Assembly: GCA_937138955.1 (NCBI GenBank)
Contig: CAKZPJ010000673.1
Coordinates: 1 to 9,491 of the forward strand
Source: an uncultured Flammeovirgaceae bacterium
Lineage (GTDB): Bacteria; Bacteroidota; Bacteroidia; Cytophagales; Cyclobacteriaceae
Reading direction: 5' to 3'
DNA: 9,491 bases
Below the pieces are notes generated by a model. The model saw only the letters and a program-made list of their open reading frames with translations, was not told the origin of the DNA and did not search any database. Position numbers and translations under genes: made by a program. This document shows, one piece after another, positions 1 through 6,166 of the stretch; positions within the stretch are counted from its first letter, which is position 1; each line of letters begins with the position of its first letter.

Positions 1-401
1 GAAGCTCCGCCGGTGCCTAATATTAGTGCCTGAGAAATAGTTGAGCCATTCAACCAAGGTACTAAAGAATCGCGAAAGCCATAGTAATCGGAGTTGAAAC
101 CCACTTTTCTGTTCTTTTCAACCCGAACGGTGTTCACTGCGCCAATGCGTTCTGCTACTGGATCAAGTGCATCTACGTATTCCATTACCTGTTGCTTGTA
201 GGGAATAGTAACGTTCAGACCTCGTAGGTTAGAATACTGCTGAAAAATTTCAGGTAACTGCTTAATGGTCGGTATTTCAAACAGCTCGTAGGCTGAATCA
301 GTGATTTCCTCTCGTTGAAATTTTTCGGTAAAATATCGTTTAGAAAAAGAGTGGCTTAATGGGTAGCCGATCAATCCGTATAAATGTTCAATATCACTCA
401 A
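1..401 (-). CDS. aroE: Shikimate dehydrogenase, N-terminal part (runs off left edge)
   Basis: The reverse strand encodes about 133 residues of shikimate dehydrogenase, the NADPH-dependent enzyme that reduces 3-dehydroshikimate to shikimate in cytoplasmic aromatic amino acid synthesis. Visible family signatures are YGLIGYPLSHSFS near the N-terminus (the two shikimate-binding serines, about residues 16 and 18), GLNVTIPYK (catalytic lysine about 69), IGAVNT (about 86-91), NSDYYGF (substrate-binding Asn103 and Asp105; many relatives have NTD), and the start of the nucleotide-binding loop, LILGTGGAS, at the window edge. The rest of the NADP domain is missing only because the window ends. No ATG precedes the conserved region: the frame is closed by a TAA about 10 codons upstream of the TTG at 399-401, so TTG is the best start, placing YGLIGYP at residue 8. 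The gene lies 70 bases downstream of the barrel-protein gene on the same strand. The identity is very secure; the exact start is less so. Confidence 0.95.
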   Translation of the reverse strand, partial: MSDIEHLYGLIGYPLSHSFSKRYFTEKFQREEITDSAYELFEIPTIKQLPEIFQQYSNLRGLNVTIPYKQQVMEYVDALDPVAERIGAVNTVRVEKNRKVGFNSDYYGFRDSLVPWLNGSTISQALILGTGGA

Positions 402-471
402 AGTAATAATAGGTTTAGGAAAAGTGTTTCTTTATGCTAATTGCTCTTTTTTCTTATTCAGAATGTTATAA

Positions 472-1176
472 TCAATTCACCTGATAGGTTAGCCCAAATC
501 TAATGAATCTGCTGTAAGCTTCATTAATTCCACCATCGAAGCCCGATTTATAATTTCTGATCCCTCGTGTATAGCCAATGTACCCTCCGTATTTATCCTG
601 GCTAATATTGACCTGAACCCGGGGTCGGATATCGGTATTAATCGTTTTTCGGTCTCTTTTAGTATTGTATTCTCGGGTGCCGGCTTCAGCACTCCCTCTC
701 TCCCGAGAGCTAAGGCAATAAGCGACGTCCATTCCCGCTGAAAAATCAATTGCCATATTTGCTAAGGTTAGCCGATAACCAATTTTAGGAAACAGATTGA
801 TAAAACTATTATTTAAATACGTTCGACCATCAGCAGCTATTGGGCTATTTCCGCCAGTGTTGGCAGAAACCCGAGTGATCTTTACTTTACTCCGCAGCAT
901 CTCGTATCCGAGATCAGCTCCAATAATGAAATTACTTTGGTAAACCTGGGTTACATTAGCGGAGATACCATAACTCAGCCCACCGCGCGAACCGTAGGGA
1001 GTATTAGTGTAACCATCTTCTTCTTGGGTGTTGAAATTTATCCAAGACGAACTCGTGGCCGATTCTCCCACAAAAGAAAAAAGCCCCGAATTTAGATTGA
1101 TGCCCACCTCAGTAGATTGGCCGTAAGCACTGATAAAGCAGAAAGATAAATAGATTATAAACAGTATCTTCTTCAT
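472..1176 (-). CDS. Predicted outer-membrane beta-barrel protein
   Basis: A 234-residue protein with a clear Sec signal peptide: MKK, a hydrophobic stretch to about residue 17, then a likely cleavage at SAYG/QS near residue 19. The mature part alternates short amphipathic beta strands with polar, Gly/Asn/Ser-rich turns, for example GGLSYGISANVTQVY, FIIGADLGYEML, FPKIGYRLTLANMAIDFSAG, YGGYIGYTRGIRNY and FIRFGLTYQVN at the C-terminus. This pattern is typical of the small 8-10 stranded 'porin family / outer membrane beta-barrel' proteins that are abundant in Bacteroidota. The last residue is Asn rather than the aromatic residue common in proteobacterial barrels, but a penultimate strand ending in an aromatic (TYQVN) is visible. 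The ATG start immediately precedes the signal peptide. It is followed by aroE on the same strand and preceded by a 119-base gap, so it could be transcribed alone or after the peptidase gene. Its substrate or structural role cannot be deduced. Confidence 0.75.
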   Translation of the reverse strand: MKKILFIIYLSFCFISAYGQSTEVGINLNSGLFSFVGESATSSSWINFNTQEEDGYTNTPYGSRGGLSYGISANVTQVYQSNFIIGADLGYEMLRSKVKITRVSANTGGNSPIAADGRTYLNNSFINLFPKIGYRLTLANMAIDFSAGMDVAYCLSSRERGSAEAGTREYNTKRDRKTINTDIRPRVQVNISQDKYGGYIGYTRGIRNYKSGFDGGINEAYSRFIRFGLTYQVN

Positions 1177-1295
1177 ATCCCATTTTCTTGTTACGCAGAA
1201 TAAATGATTTCTTTGTTAGAAAGACACCTATTAACCGAGCAACGTTGTACTCTTCCCAAAATAGCTATCGCTACGTAGTGAACTGCTTATTGATA

Positions 1296-2663
1296 CTAAT
1301 ACTCTACCACTTCATTAACTCGCCGACGAGGAATAAGAAATAGCTCTTTCTGTCGGCCATCCAGATATCGTACGTTCTCGCCGTCAAAGAAGGCATCTTC
1401 TTCCATCATCATCCGTACTTCTTTATTCCAATCCGGAATGAATACCGCCGCATTCAGTTCAATAGAATAAGCCGTGTTGGCGTACATAGGGTAATCGCCT
1501 TTTACCGGTACGCCACCCTGTTGATCCCATAGCCCAATGGTAGGGCCCGAGCCGTGACCGTAGTAGCCAATGGGATGAGTGTAAATAGTAGGCTTGATAC
1601 CTTCGGCCTTCGCTTCTTCAATAGATGCCAGCAAGATTTCGTTGCCAGTACGACCGACCTGAAAGTTGTCGGTGAGAATATCCATCAGGCGCAGAGCAGT
1701 CTGGTGGGCTTTTCGCAAGTATGGAGGGGCTTCGGTTTCCCCTGGCTTCAGCACGTAAGCATTTTCCTGCGTATCGGTATTCATATCCAGATAGGTAATG
1801 CCAAAATCAACGTGCAGTAAATCGCCGGGCATAATCACTTGTTTATCCGGTCGTTGGGAAAAATTACGCTCTTGCTCCGTATTTTCCGGGTCGGCTCGTT
1901 GCACATCTACCGTAGGGTGAAACCACGCATCTAGCCCCAGTTCATTTACTCGATTGCGATACCACCACACTACTTCTTCGGTCGTAGTGACGCCCGGATG
2001 AATTACTTTCTCCGAAAAACCTTCGGCAATAATGTGGTGAGCAATACGGGCAATATGTTCGTACAGGATCTCCTCACGTTCGGTGCGGGTTTCCAGCCAG
2101 CCAATAGCTAGTTTCTCAGCGGTGGTAACCTTTTTAGCTTGGGCGGTTGATAAGGCACCTATCAAGTGCAAATAGTCGGTATGAGCCAAGCCATCGGCTT
2201 GAGCGAAGTACTCTGAAGTATTTACGCCAATTTGTTCAGGATTGCGATCGGTAATAATCTCGGCCAGACGTTTCCACTGGTCGGGTTCTTCTTCTGGGTT
2301 CCAGGCTTTCTTAAATACACTGCCTACATTGTAGCGAGCCACCGCCAGACATTCTACCGAGTCGGCTCCCTCGGGATAATACATAACGAGCATGGTGGTG
2401 CGCCGAGCCGAAAGCCAGGTAGGTGGAAGTAGCGTTTTTAGTACCGGATCTTCATTGTATTCGCGAGAAATAAGTAGCCACAGATCAATGCCACTGCGCT
2501 TCATCAAATCAGGCAAAATAGTGCGGATGCGCTCTTCTAAAATTTCTTCTTCTACCTGGGCTCGTTCTTCCAAGTCAAGCACTTTAGGTAAAGCAGACTG
2601 GGCTATAAGGGAAAAGCTGATAAAAAAACAGCAAATAGTGGCAATCAGATTCTTCAATCTCAT
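1296..2663 (-). CDS. Exported M24-family metallopeptidase (Xaa-Pro aminopeptidase-like)
   Basis: A 455-residue protein of the 'pita-bread' M24 fold, which includes aminopeptidase P, prolidase and methionine aminopeptidase. Residues 1-21 form a Sec signal peptide ending in LIAQS, so it should act in the periplasm or outside the cell. Residues of roughly 30-180 form the poorly conserved N-terminal domain, and the catalytic domain follows. Candidate dinuclear-metal ligands are visible: Asp286 in HVDFG, Asp297 in NTDTQ, His370 in GHGSG (His363 in THPIG is a further conserved-looking His), Glu402 in SIELN and Glu421/422 in MMMEEDAFF. The spacing fits the D-D-H-E-E pattern of active family members, so it is probably catalytic. 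It likely trims peptides, perhaps at X-Pro bonds, although substrate specificity cannot be read from sequence. The ATG at 2661-2663 directly precedes the signal peptide, and a good -7 element lies just upstream, so it probably starts its own transcript. Confidence 0.88.
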   Translation of the reverse strand: MRLKNLIATICCFFISFSLIAQSALPKVLDLEERAQVEEEILEERIRTILPDLMKRSGIDLWLLISREYNEDPVLKTLLPPTWLSARRTTMLVMYYPEGADSVECLAVARYNVGSVFKKAWNPEEEPDQWKRLAEIITDRNPEQIGVNTSEYFAQADGLAHTDYLHLIGALSTAQAKKVTTAEKLAIGWLETRTEREEILYEHIARIAHHIIAEGFSEKVIHPGVTTTEEVVWWYRNRVNELGLDAWFHPTVDVQRADPENTEQERNFSQRPDKQVIMPGDLLHVDFGITYLDMNTDTQENAYVLKPGETEAPPYLRKAHQTALRLMDILTDNFQVGRTGNEILLASIEEAKAEGIKPTIYTHPIGYYGHGSGPTIGLWDQQGGVPVKGDYPMYANTAYSIELNAAVFIPDWNKEVRMMMEEDAFFDGENVRYLDGRQKELFLIPRRRVNEVVEY

Positions 2664-2689
2664 AGTACAGGAAAGGTTTTGGTCAACCT

Positions 2690-2725
2690 CAAAACTACAA
2701 AACGAACGGTAGGCTTCCTAGCAAA
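2690..2725 (-). promoter_or_regulatory. Bacteroidota-type promoter for the M24 peptidase gene
   Basis: Read on the minus strand, TAGTTTTG (complement of 2690-2697) is a perfect match to the Bacteroidota -7 consensus TAnnTTTG. A TTTG (complement of 2722-2725) lies 24 bases further upstream, slightly longer than the usual -33 spacing. The -7 element ends 26 bases before the ATG at 2663, which would give a short leader. The -7 match is seen directly; the function is inferred. Confidence 0.5.
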
Positions 2726-2787
2726 TAGGTAGTGATGGATGAGTAATTATGAGCGAATAACAAATAGCACCTTTAACTACTCATAAG

Positions 2788-3309
2788 TCAATTACGGCTT
2801 TTTTGGTACAAGTACACTGGTTCAAAAAAATTGGGATTATTCGTTAGGCCAACGTTCTCAAATCCGTTCTTTTCCGCTACTCGTTTGGCTCCTTCATTAT
2901 CGGGGGTAACAAAGGCTTTGAGCGTAATGAAAGGTAGGTTCTCAAAGGCATAGCGAGTCATCTCTGCTACAATCTCAGTGGCAAAACCTTGTCCCCAAAA
3001 GTCAGGTGAAATGGCGTAAAACAACTCAGCTTCTTCTTCATCTAGTGAGTTATAACCCGTAGACCCTACCAGTTTGCCTGATTGCTTTTCTTCTACTCCG
3101 AAGATTAGAATCGGATTATCCGAATCATAAAACGAAGTGATGAGCCCCAGCAGATGTTTAATGCCTCGTTCAGTCATAGTTTCCTCATCGAAGGCCAAAG
3201 TGGAGGTTACCCGTTGGTCACCCAAAAGTGCTACGAAATCGGCTTCATCGGCGGTTGTAAGTTGTCGGATAATGGTTCGTGATGTTCCGGTAGAATGAAA
3301 AGTGCCCAT
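2788..3309 (-). CDS. GNAT-family N-acetyltransferase (RimJ/RimL type)
   Basis: A 173-residue acetyltransferase of the GNAT fold, which transfers acetyl from acetyl-CoA to an amine. It opens with the usual RTIIRQLTTADEADFVALL first strand and helix. It continues through a central sheet (PILIFGVEEKQSGKLVGSTG) to the acetyl-CoA pyrophosphate-binding motif WGQGFATE at about residues 105-112, then TLKAFVTPDNEGAKRVAEKNGF (129-150), a strand, helix and KNGF signature typical of the RimJ/RimL-like 'acetyltransf_3' group. Those relatives act on ribosomal proteins, on amino-acid-like small molecules or on antibiotics, and the substrate here is unknown. The frame stays open upstream to a TTG at 3417 that overlaps the preceding gene, but the ATG at 3307-3309 fits the domain start, and the extra 36 residues look non-coding. 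It follows the dehydrogenase gene by 89 bases on the same strand, so co-transcription with the cyclohydrolase trio is possible but unproven. Confidence 0.85.
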   Translation of the reverse strand: MGTFHSTGTSRTIIRQLTTADEADFVALLGDQRVTSTLAFDEETMTERGIKHLLGLITSFYDSDNPILIFGVEEKQSGKLVGSTGYNSLDEEEAELFYAISPDFWGQGFATEIVAEMTRYAFENLPFITLKAFVTPDNEGAKRVAEKNGFENVGLTNNPNFFEPVYLYQKSRN

Positions 3310-3398
3310 ATCGGAGGTGAAGATAGTAAAACTTAGATATTCATGTTCGGCAACTACCAATGAACCAATGAGGGTTTTAAGCAATAACTCTTTTAGTA

Positions 3399-4361
3399 TT
3401 AATAGCAAATAGTCCAACTCAACTGCGAACGATCGTCTTGCCGAAGTTTATCGAATAGGGTCGGGGTATCGGAGAAATCTACCGTAGCGGTTAAAAATTG
3501 ATCCCAACTATCATCTTTCAACAACTCGAGCACGGTTTGCTTCCGACGACGATAATCCCAGCGAGCCTGCTGATGTGGTGGAATCTGAGAAACCTGCGAA
3601 CTGATAATCTGCTTCCGCTGCTGGTGAAAACTACCGCCCAGCTTAACTTCCGCCGAACGAGTGCCGTACCAACTCAATTCAATTATTTTTCCTTCATTTC
3701 CTACGGCATCAATACAAGTTTGTAGTCCGGCACTACTCCCACTGGTATGAAACGCCACGTCGAGCGAGTCATCTGAGGAATCATATAGCAGAAAGCCCTG
3801 CTCTTTGGCACCAGCCTGCCGAGCTGAGTCTGCTTCAGCTACCTGCACCTGCGTAGCCGGAAACTGACGAGATAAATGCGCTACTAACGAGCCAATCAGT
3901 CCCATGCCTACTACCAGAACCTGATCTCCGGCAGAAGCACCACTATCCCAGATAGCATTCAGCGCAGTTTCCACATTGCTGGCTAATACTGCTCGCTGCG
4001 GGGGGACTTCGTCGGGAATAACAGTTACATCAACTTCGTTTACTACACAGCTTGACTGATGAGGATGAAGCAAGTGAACGTGCTTACCCAGAAGGGAGCT
4101 AGTACCCTCAACTACTTTTCCTACTAGCGAATAGCCGTACTTGATTGGAAATGAAAAATCACCTTCCATATACGGCACGCACATAGAATGATGCAGTTCT
4201 GCCGGGATCTGCCCGGAAGCCACCAAAGTTTCAGTACCATTGCTGATGAGCGAATAGGCCGCTTCTACCCGACATTGACCATTATTGAGAGGTAGTGTTG
4301 GCTGGGTACGAACGAGGCTTTCCTGCGCCGAAAGATGCCAAAGTGCGGAAGTATTATTCAT
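3399..4361 (-). CDS. Zinc-less MDR (alcohol-dehydrogenase-like) oxidoreductase in a GTP cyclohydrolase II cluster
   Basis: A 320-residue medium-chain dehydrogenase/reductase. The N-terminal catalytic domain carries SNGTETLVASG (about 40-50), FPIKYGYSLVG (71-81, the counterpart of the usual GYEGAG strand) and LLHPHQS (97-103). The Rossmann domain starts at QVLVVGMGLIG (147-157), a GxGxxG nucleotide-binding loop. Further on are HTSG (205-208), ELSWYG (228-233), FHQQRKQIISSQVS (245-258) and ARWDYRRR. The Cys and His-Glu ligands of the catalytic zinc, and the four-Cys structural zinc lobe, are not seen where expected. From memory these motifs belong to a distinct subfamily usually annotated 'zinc-binding alcohol dehydrogenase' and found next to GTP cyclohydrolase II and RibD-like genes. 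The ATG at 4359-4361 overlaps the 3' end of the upstream reductase gene by 8 bases (ATGAATAA), implying translational coupling. A TTG-initiated longer frame to 4484 would overlap that gene by about 130 bases and is unlikely. The substrate is unknown. Confidence 0.82.
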   Translation of the reverse strand: MNNTSALWHLSAQESLVRTQPTLPLNNGQCRVEAAYSLISNGTETLVASGQIPAELHHSMCVPYMEGDFSFPIKYGYSLVGKVVEGTSSLLGKHVHLLHPHQSSCVVNEVDVTVIPDEVPPQRAVLASNVETALNAIWDSGASAGDQVLVVGMGLIGSLVAHLSRQFPATQVQVAEADSARQAGAKEQGFLLYDSSDDSLDVAFHTSGSSAGLQTCIDAVGNEGKIIELSWYGTRSAEVKLGGSFHQQRKQIISSQVSQIPPHQQARWDYRRRKQTVLELLKDDSWDQFLTATVDFSDTPTLFDKLRQDDRSQLSWTICY

Positions 4362-5310
4362 GGTGCATTTCGCCCACAAACATAAACGTATCGCCGATAG
4401 ACTTGTAGTAAAAGCGATCAAACTGTACCGCTTCGCTGACTGAAGTAATTTCGGGTAGCGTAAAGCTATCCAGTCCTGACCCAAAGATCAGGGGAGCAAT
4501 ATGTAGTTGTAGCACATCGATAGATTTTTGCGCCAAAAAGCTGGAAGTAGTGGCCGAGCCACCTTCTACATATACAGTAGATAACCCATTCTCGAAGAGT
4601 AACTTGAGTATATCGGGGCAGGCAATTTTACCAGCATCGTTAGACGGTAGCTGTACGTATTCGGTATTCTCTAAGCCAGGATCATCCCCACTACCAATAA
4701 CTAGCACCGGATTTTCAGTATCGCTTTGTAAACTACTGAAATCACTCTCGGTAGAACAGATCACAACTCTTCGGGGGTTGCGACCTTCTACTAAGCGAAC
4801 GGTGAGCGAAGGGTGATCGTAATTGAGCGTGTGCGACCCAATAAGAATACTGGAACACAGAGCACGCATCCGATGGGCGTGTATGAGATTATCTTCGTTA
4901 CCAATCCACTTAGAGTCGCCTTTTTGGGTAGCGATTTTTCCGTCCAACGATTGGGCGAAGTGGGTAATAGCTACGGCTCGTTGTTGCTTTCTAGCCTGAA
5001 TCGGTAGAAAGCAATAGGGCATATACGTGGCTAGAAAATCAATAACCTCCTCATCCAACTCGTACACATAGTCTAGCACTAAAATCGTATTGTCTAGATA
5101 GAATGAAGTCGCTTTATGATGCTGAACATCAGCTTCAGTATCAATAACTACCAGCACCAGCGAATTTTGCGGATTGGGTACAGGAAGACGATTAACGTAT
5201 ACTTCGCACTTCTCCCCAAAATTGATAAAGCAAAAGCGCACTTCATCCGAAGTATCAGCAATGGTTTTTTTCAGTAGAAGTAAGCCCTGCCAATAGTTCT
5301 CCAGTGTCAT
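4354..5310 (-). CDS. RibD C-terminal-domain (DHFR-like) pyrimidine reductase with novel N-terminal extension
   Basis: A 318-residue protein. Residues of about 111-315 form a RibD C-terminal reductase domain: ITHFAQSLDGKIAT (115-128), GDSKWIGNEDNLIHAHRMRA (131-150), ILIGSHTLNYDHPSLTVR (155-172), NPRRVVI (178-184), VYVEGGSATTSSFL (246-259) and LQLHIAPLIFGSG (267-279). This fold uses NADPH to reduce the ribosylamino-pyrimidine made from GTP in riboflavin or deazaflavin pathways. The zinc deaminase domain found in full RibD (HAE and PCxxxG...C) is absent. Instead, residues 1-105 are a soluble, mixed region without a recognisable motif (VYVNRLPVPNP, SLVLVVIDTEAD, ILVLDYVYELDEE). It begins 9 bases after the GTP cyclohydrolase II stop and overlaps the dehydrogenase start by 8 bases, so the three are one transcription and translation unit. 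Whether it serves riboflavin or a separate product is open; I therefore give no ribD symbol. Confidence 0.86.
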   Translation of the reverse strand: MTLENYWQGLLLLKKTIADTSDEVRFCFINFGEKCEVYVNRLPVPNPQNSLVLVVIDTEADVQHHKATSFYLDNTILVLDYVYELDEEVIDFLATYMPYCFLPIQARKQQRAVAITHFAQSLDGKIATQKGDSKWIGNEDNLIHAHRMRALCSSILIGSHTLNYDHPSLTVRLVEGRNPRRVVICSTESDFSSLQSDTENPVLVIGSGDDPGLENTEYVQLPSNDAGKIACPDILKLLFENGLSTVYVEGGSATTSSFLAQKSIDVLQLHIAPLIFGSGLDSFTLPEITSVSEAVQFDRFYYKSIGDTFMFVGEMHHE

Positions 5311-5319
5311 GATTCTGTA

Positions 5320-5955
5320 TTAACGATGATTATTGTTATTTGCGGGTAGGTCAATCATATGCCCCATCAGTTTCTGCTTCGTCTGAAGATATCCATAGTT
5401 CTCTTCACGAGGTGTGATTTCCAAAGGAACCCGATCTACCAGTTCAATTCCTGAATCGATAAAGCTATCCACTTTTTCAGGATTGTTGGTCATCAAATTG
5501 ATAGACTTCACTTTTAGGTCTTTCAGCATTCGGATAGCAATGTCGTAATCGCGAGCATCAATTTCAAATCCTAAATGCAAATTAGCTTCGGCGGTATTTA
5601 AACCTTCATCCTGAAGATTGTATGCTTTCATTTTATTAATCAAACCAATGCCTCGTCCTTCTTGCCGAAGATAGATAATGATACCGCCTTCTTCTCCTGT
5701 TTTCCGCATTGCCTCTTGTAGCTGTTCACCGCAGTCGCAGCGTACAGAACCAAATACATCACCTGTCATGCATTCCGAATGAATTCGTACTAGTATAGGT
5801 TGAGAAAAAGTAGTTTTGTCGCTGACCATAGCGATATGAGGCATAGGATTATTCTCCTGGTCGGCGTACGCAATAATACGAAACGTCCCGTAAGGAGTAG
5901 GTAGGGGAGTTTCGGCCTGTCGTTCTAAGGGCACCATAATTATCTTTCCAGCCAT
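5320..5955 (-). CDS. ribA: GTP cyclohydrolase II, monofunctional
   Basis: A 211-residue cytoplasmic enzyme that opens the imidazole ring of GTP, releasing formate and pyrophosphate to give 2,5-diamino-6-ribosylamino-4(3H)-pyrimidinone 5'-phosphate. All catalytic features line up with E. coli RibA: zinc ligands Cys62, Cys73 and Cys75 in HSECMTGDVFGSVRCDCGEQ; RQEGRGIGL (97-105) for the phosphates; Tyr112; LGFEIDARDYD with Asp133 and Arg135; NNPEKV (157-162); and the C-terminal TKQKLMGH. The length fits the single-domain form. The DHBP-synthase (RibB) domain that precedes this domain in the common bacterial RibBA fusion is absent, and no ribB, ribH or ribE lies in the window. It heads the operon with the RibD-like reductase 9 bases downstream and the MDR dehydrogenase after it. 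No FMN riboswitch-like sequence is visible upstream. The C-terminal PANNNNHR tail is low-complexity and probably disordered. The enzyme activity is confident, but the pathway it feeds is uncertain. Confidence 0.94.
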   Translation of the reverse strand: MAGKIIMVPLERQAETPLPTPYGTFRIIAYADQENNPMPHIAMVSDKTTFSQPILVRIHSECMTGDVFGSVRCDCGEQLQEAMRKTGEEGGIIIYLRQEGRGIGLINKMKAYNLQDEGLNTAEANLHLGFEIDARDYDIAIRMLKDLKVKSINLMTNNPEKVDSFIDSGIELVDRVPLEITPREENYGYLQTKQKLMGHMIDLPANNNNHR

Positions 5956-6166
5956 TCATTAAATCGAATGGCAAATTTTATCATTCGCTCAATACAAGCT
6001 AATTTGTAAACATACGGAGTATCCGAATGATTTCCCAACTAGAACCAGTCGAGAAATGTTCTTCGGAAGAAAAGACCAGCAGTTAAGAAAAATGACGGTT
6101 CAACCCTACAGTTGATTAAAAATCCGTAACTTTCTCCAGACTACAAATGAACCTAATTTAAAGAAT
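5956..6166. other. Divergent intergenic region between ribA and ribokinase genes
   Basis: These 211 bases separate two genes transcribed away from each other, so both promoters should lie here. It is AT-rich. A candidate ribA promoter is listed separately. On the plus strand TAACTTTC at 6127-6134 resembles the -7 consensus with one mismatch, but no TTG sits 17-23 bases upstream (the nearest, at 6112-6114, is 12 bases away). I saw no FMN riboswitch core, no tRNA and no convincing small reading frame. Confidence 0.6.
5972..5997 (-). promoter_or_regulatory. Possible promoter for the ribA-led operon
   Basis: On the minus strand, AAAATTTG (complement of 5972-5979) matches the TAnnTTTG -7 consensus except for its first base. 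TTG (complement of 5995-5997) lies 15 bases upstream, somewhat short of the usual spacing. The -7 element ends 16 bases before the ATG, which fits a short leader. The match is imperfect, so this is only a candidate. Confidence 0.25.

Noticed and set aside
489..749. Open frame inside the barrel-protein gene, other minus frame (86 codons)
   Set aside because: It lies wholly within a gene with a signal peptide and barrel pattern; its translation has no family features. The plus-strand frames inside the peptidase, dehydrogenase and reductase genes were dropped for the same reason.
2739..2786. Inverted repeats TTATGAG...CTCATAA and ATGAGTA...TACTCAT near the acetyltransferase stop
   Set aside because: Stems are only 7 bases, the loop is over 25 bases, and no T run follows on the minus strand. 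Part of the repeat lies at the gene's very end, so it is not a convincing terminator or operator.
5956..6166. FMN riboswitch upstream of ribA
   Set aside because: Expected from riboflavin gene logic, but none of the conserved RFN-element core sequences is visible on the minus strand, and the likely leader is too short to hold one.
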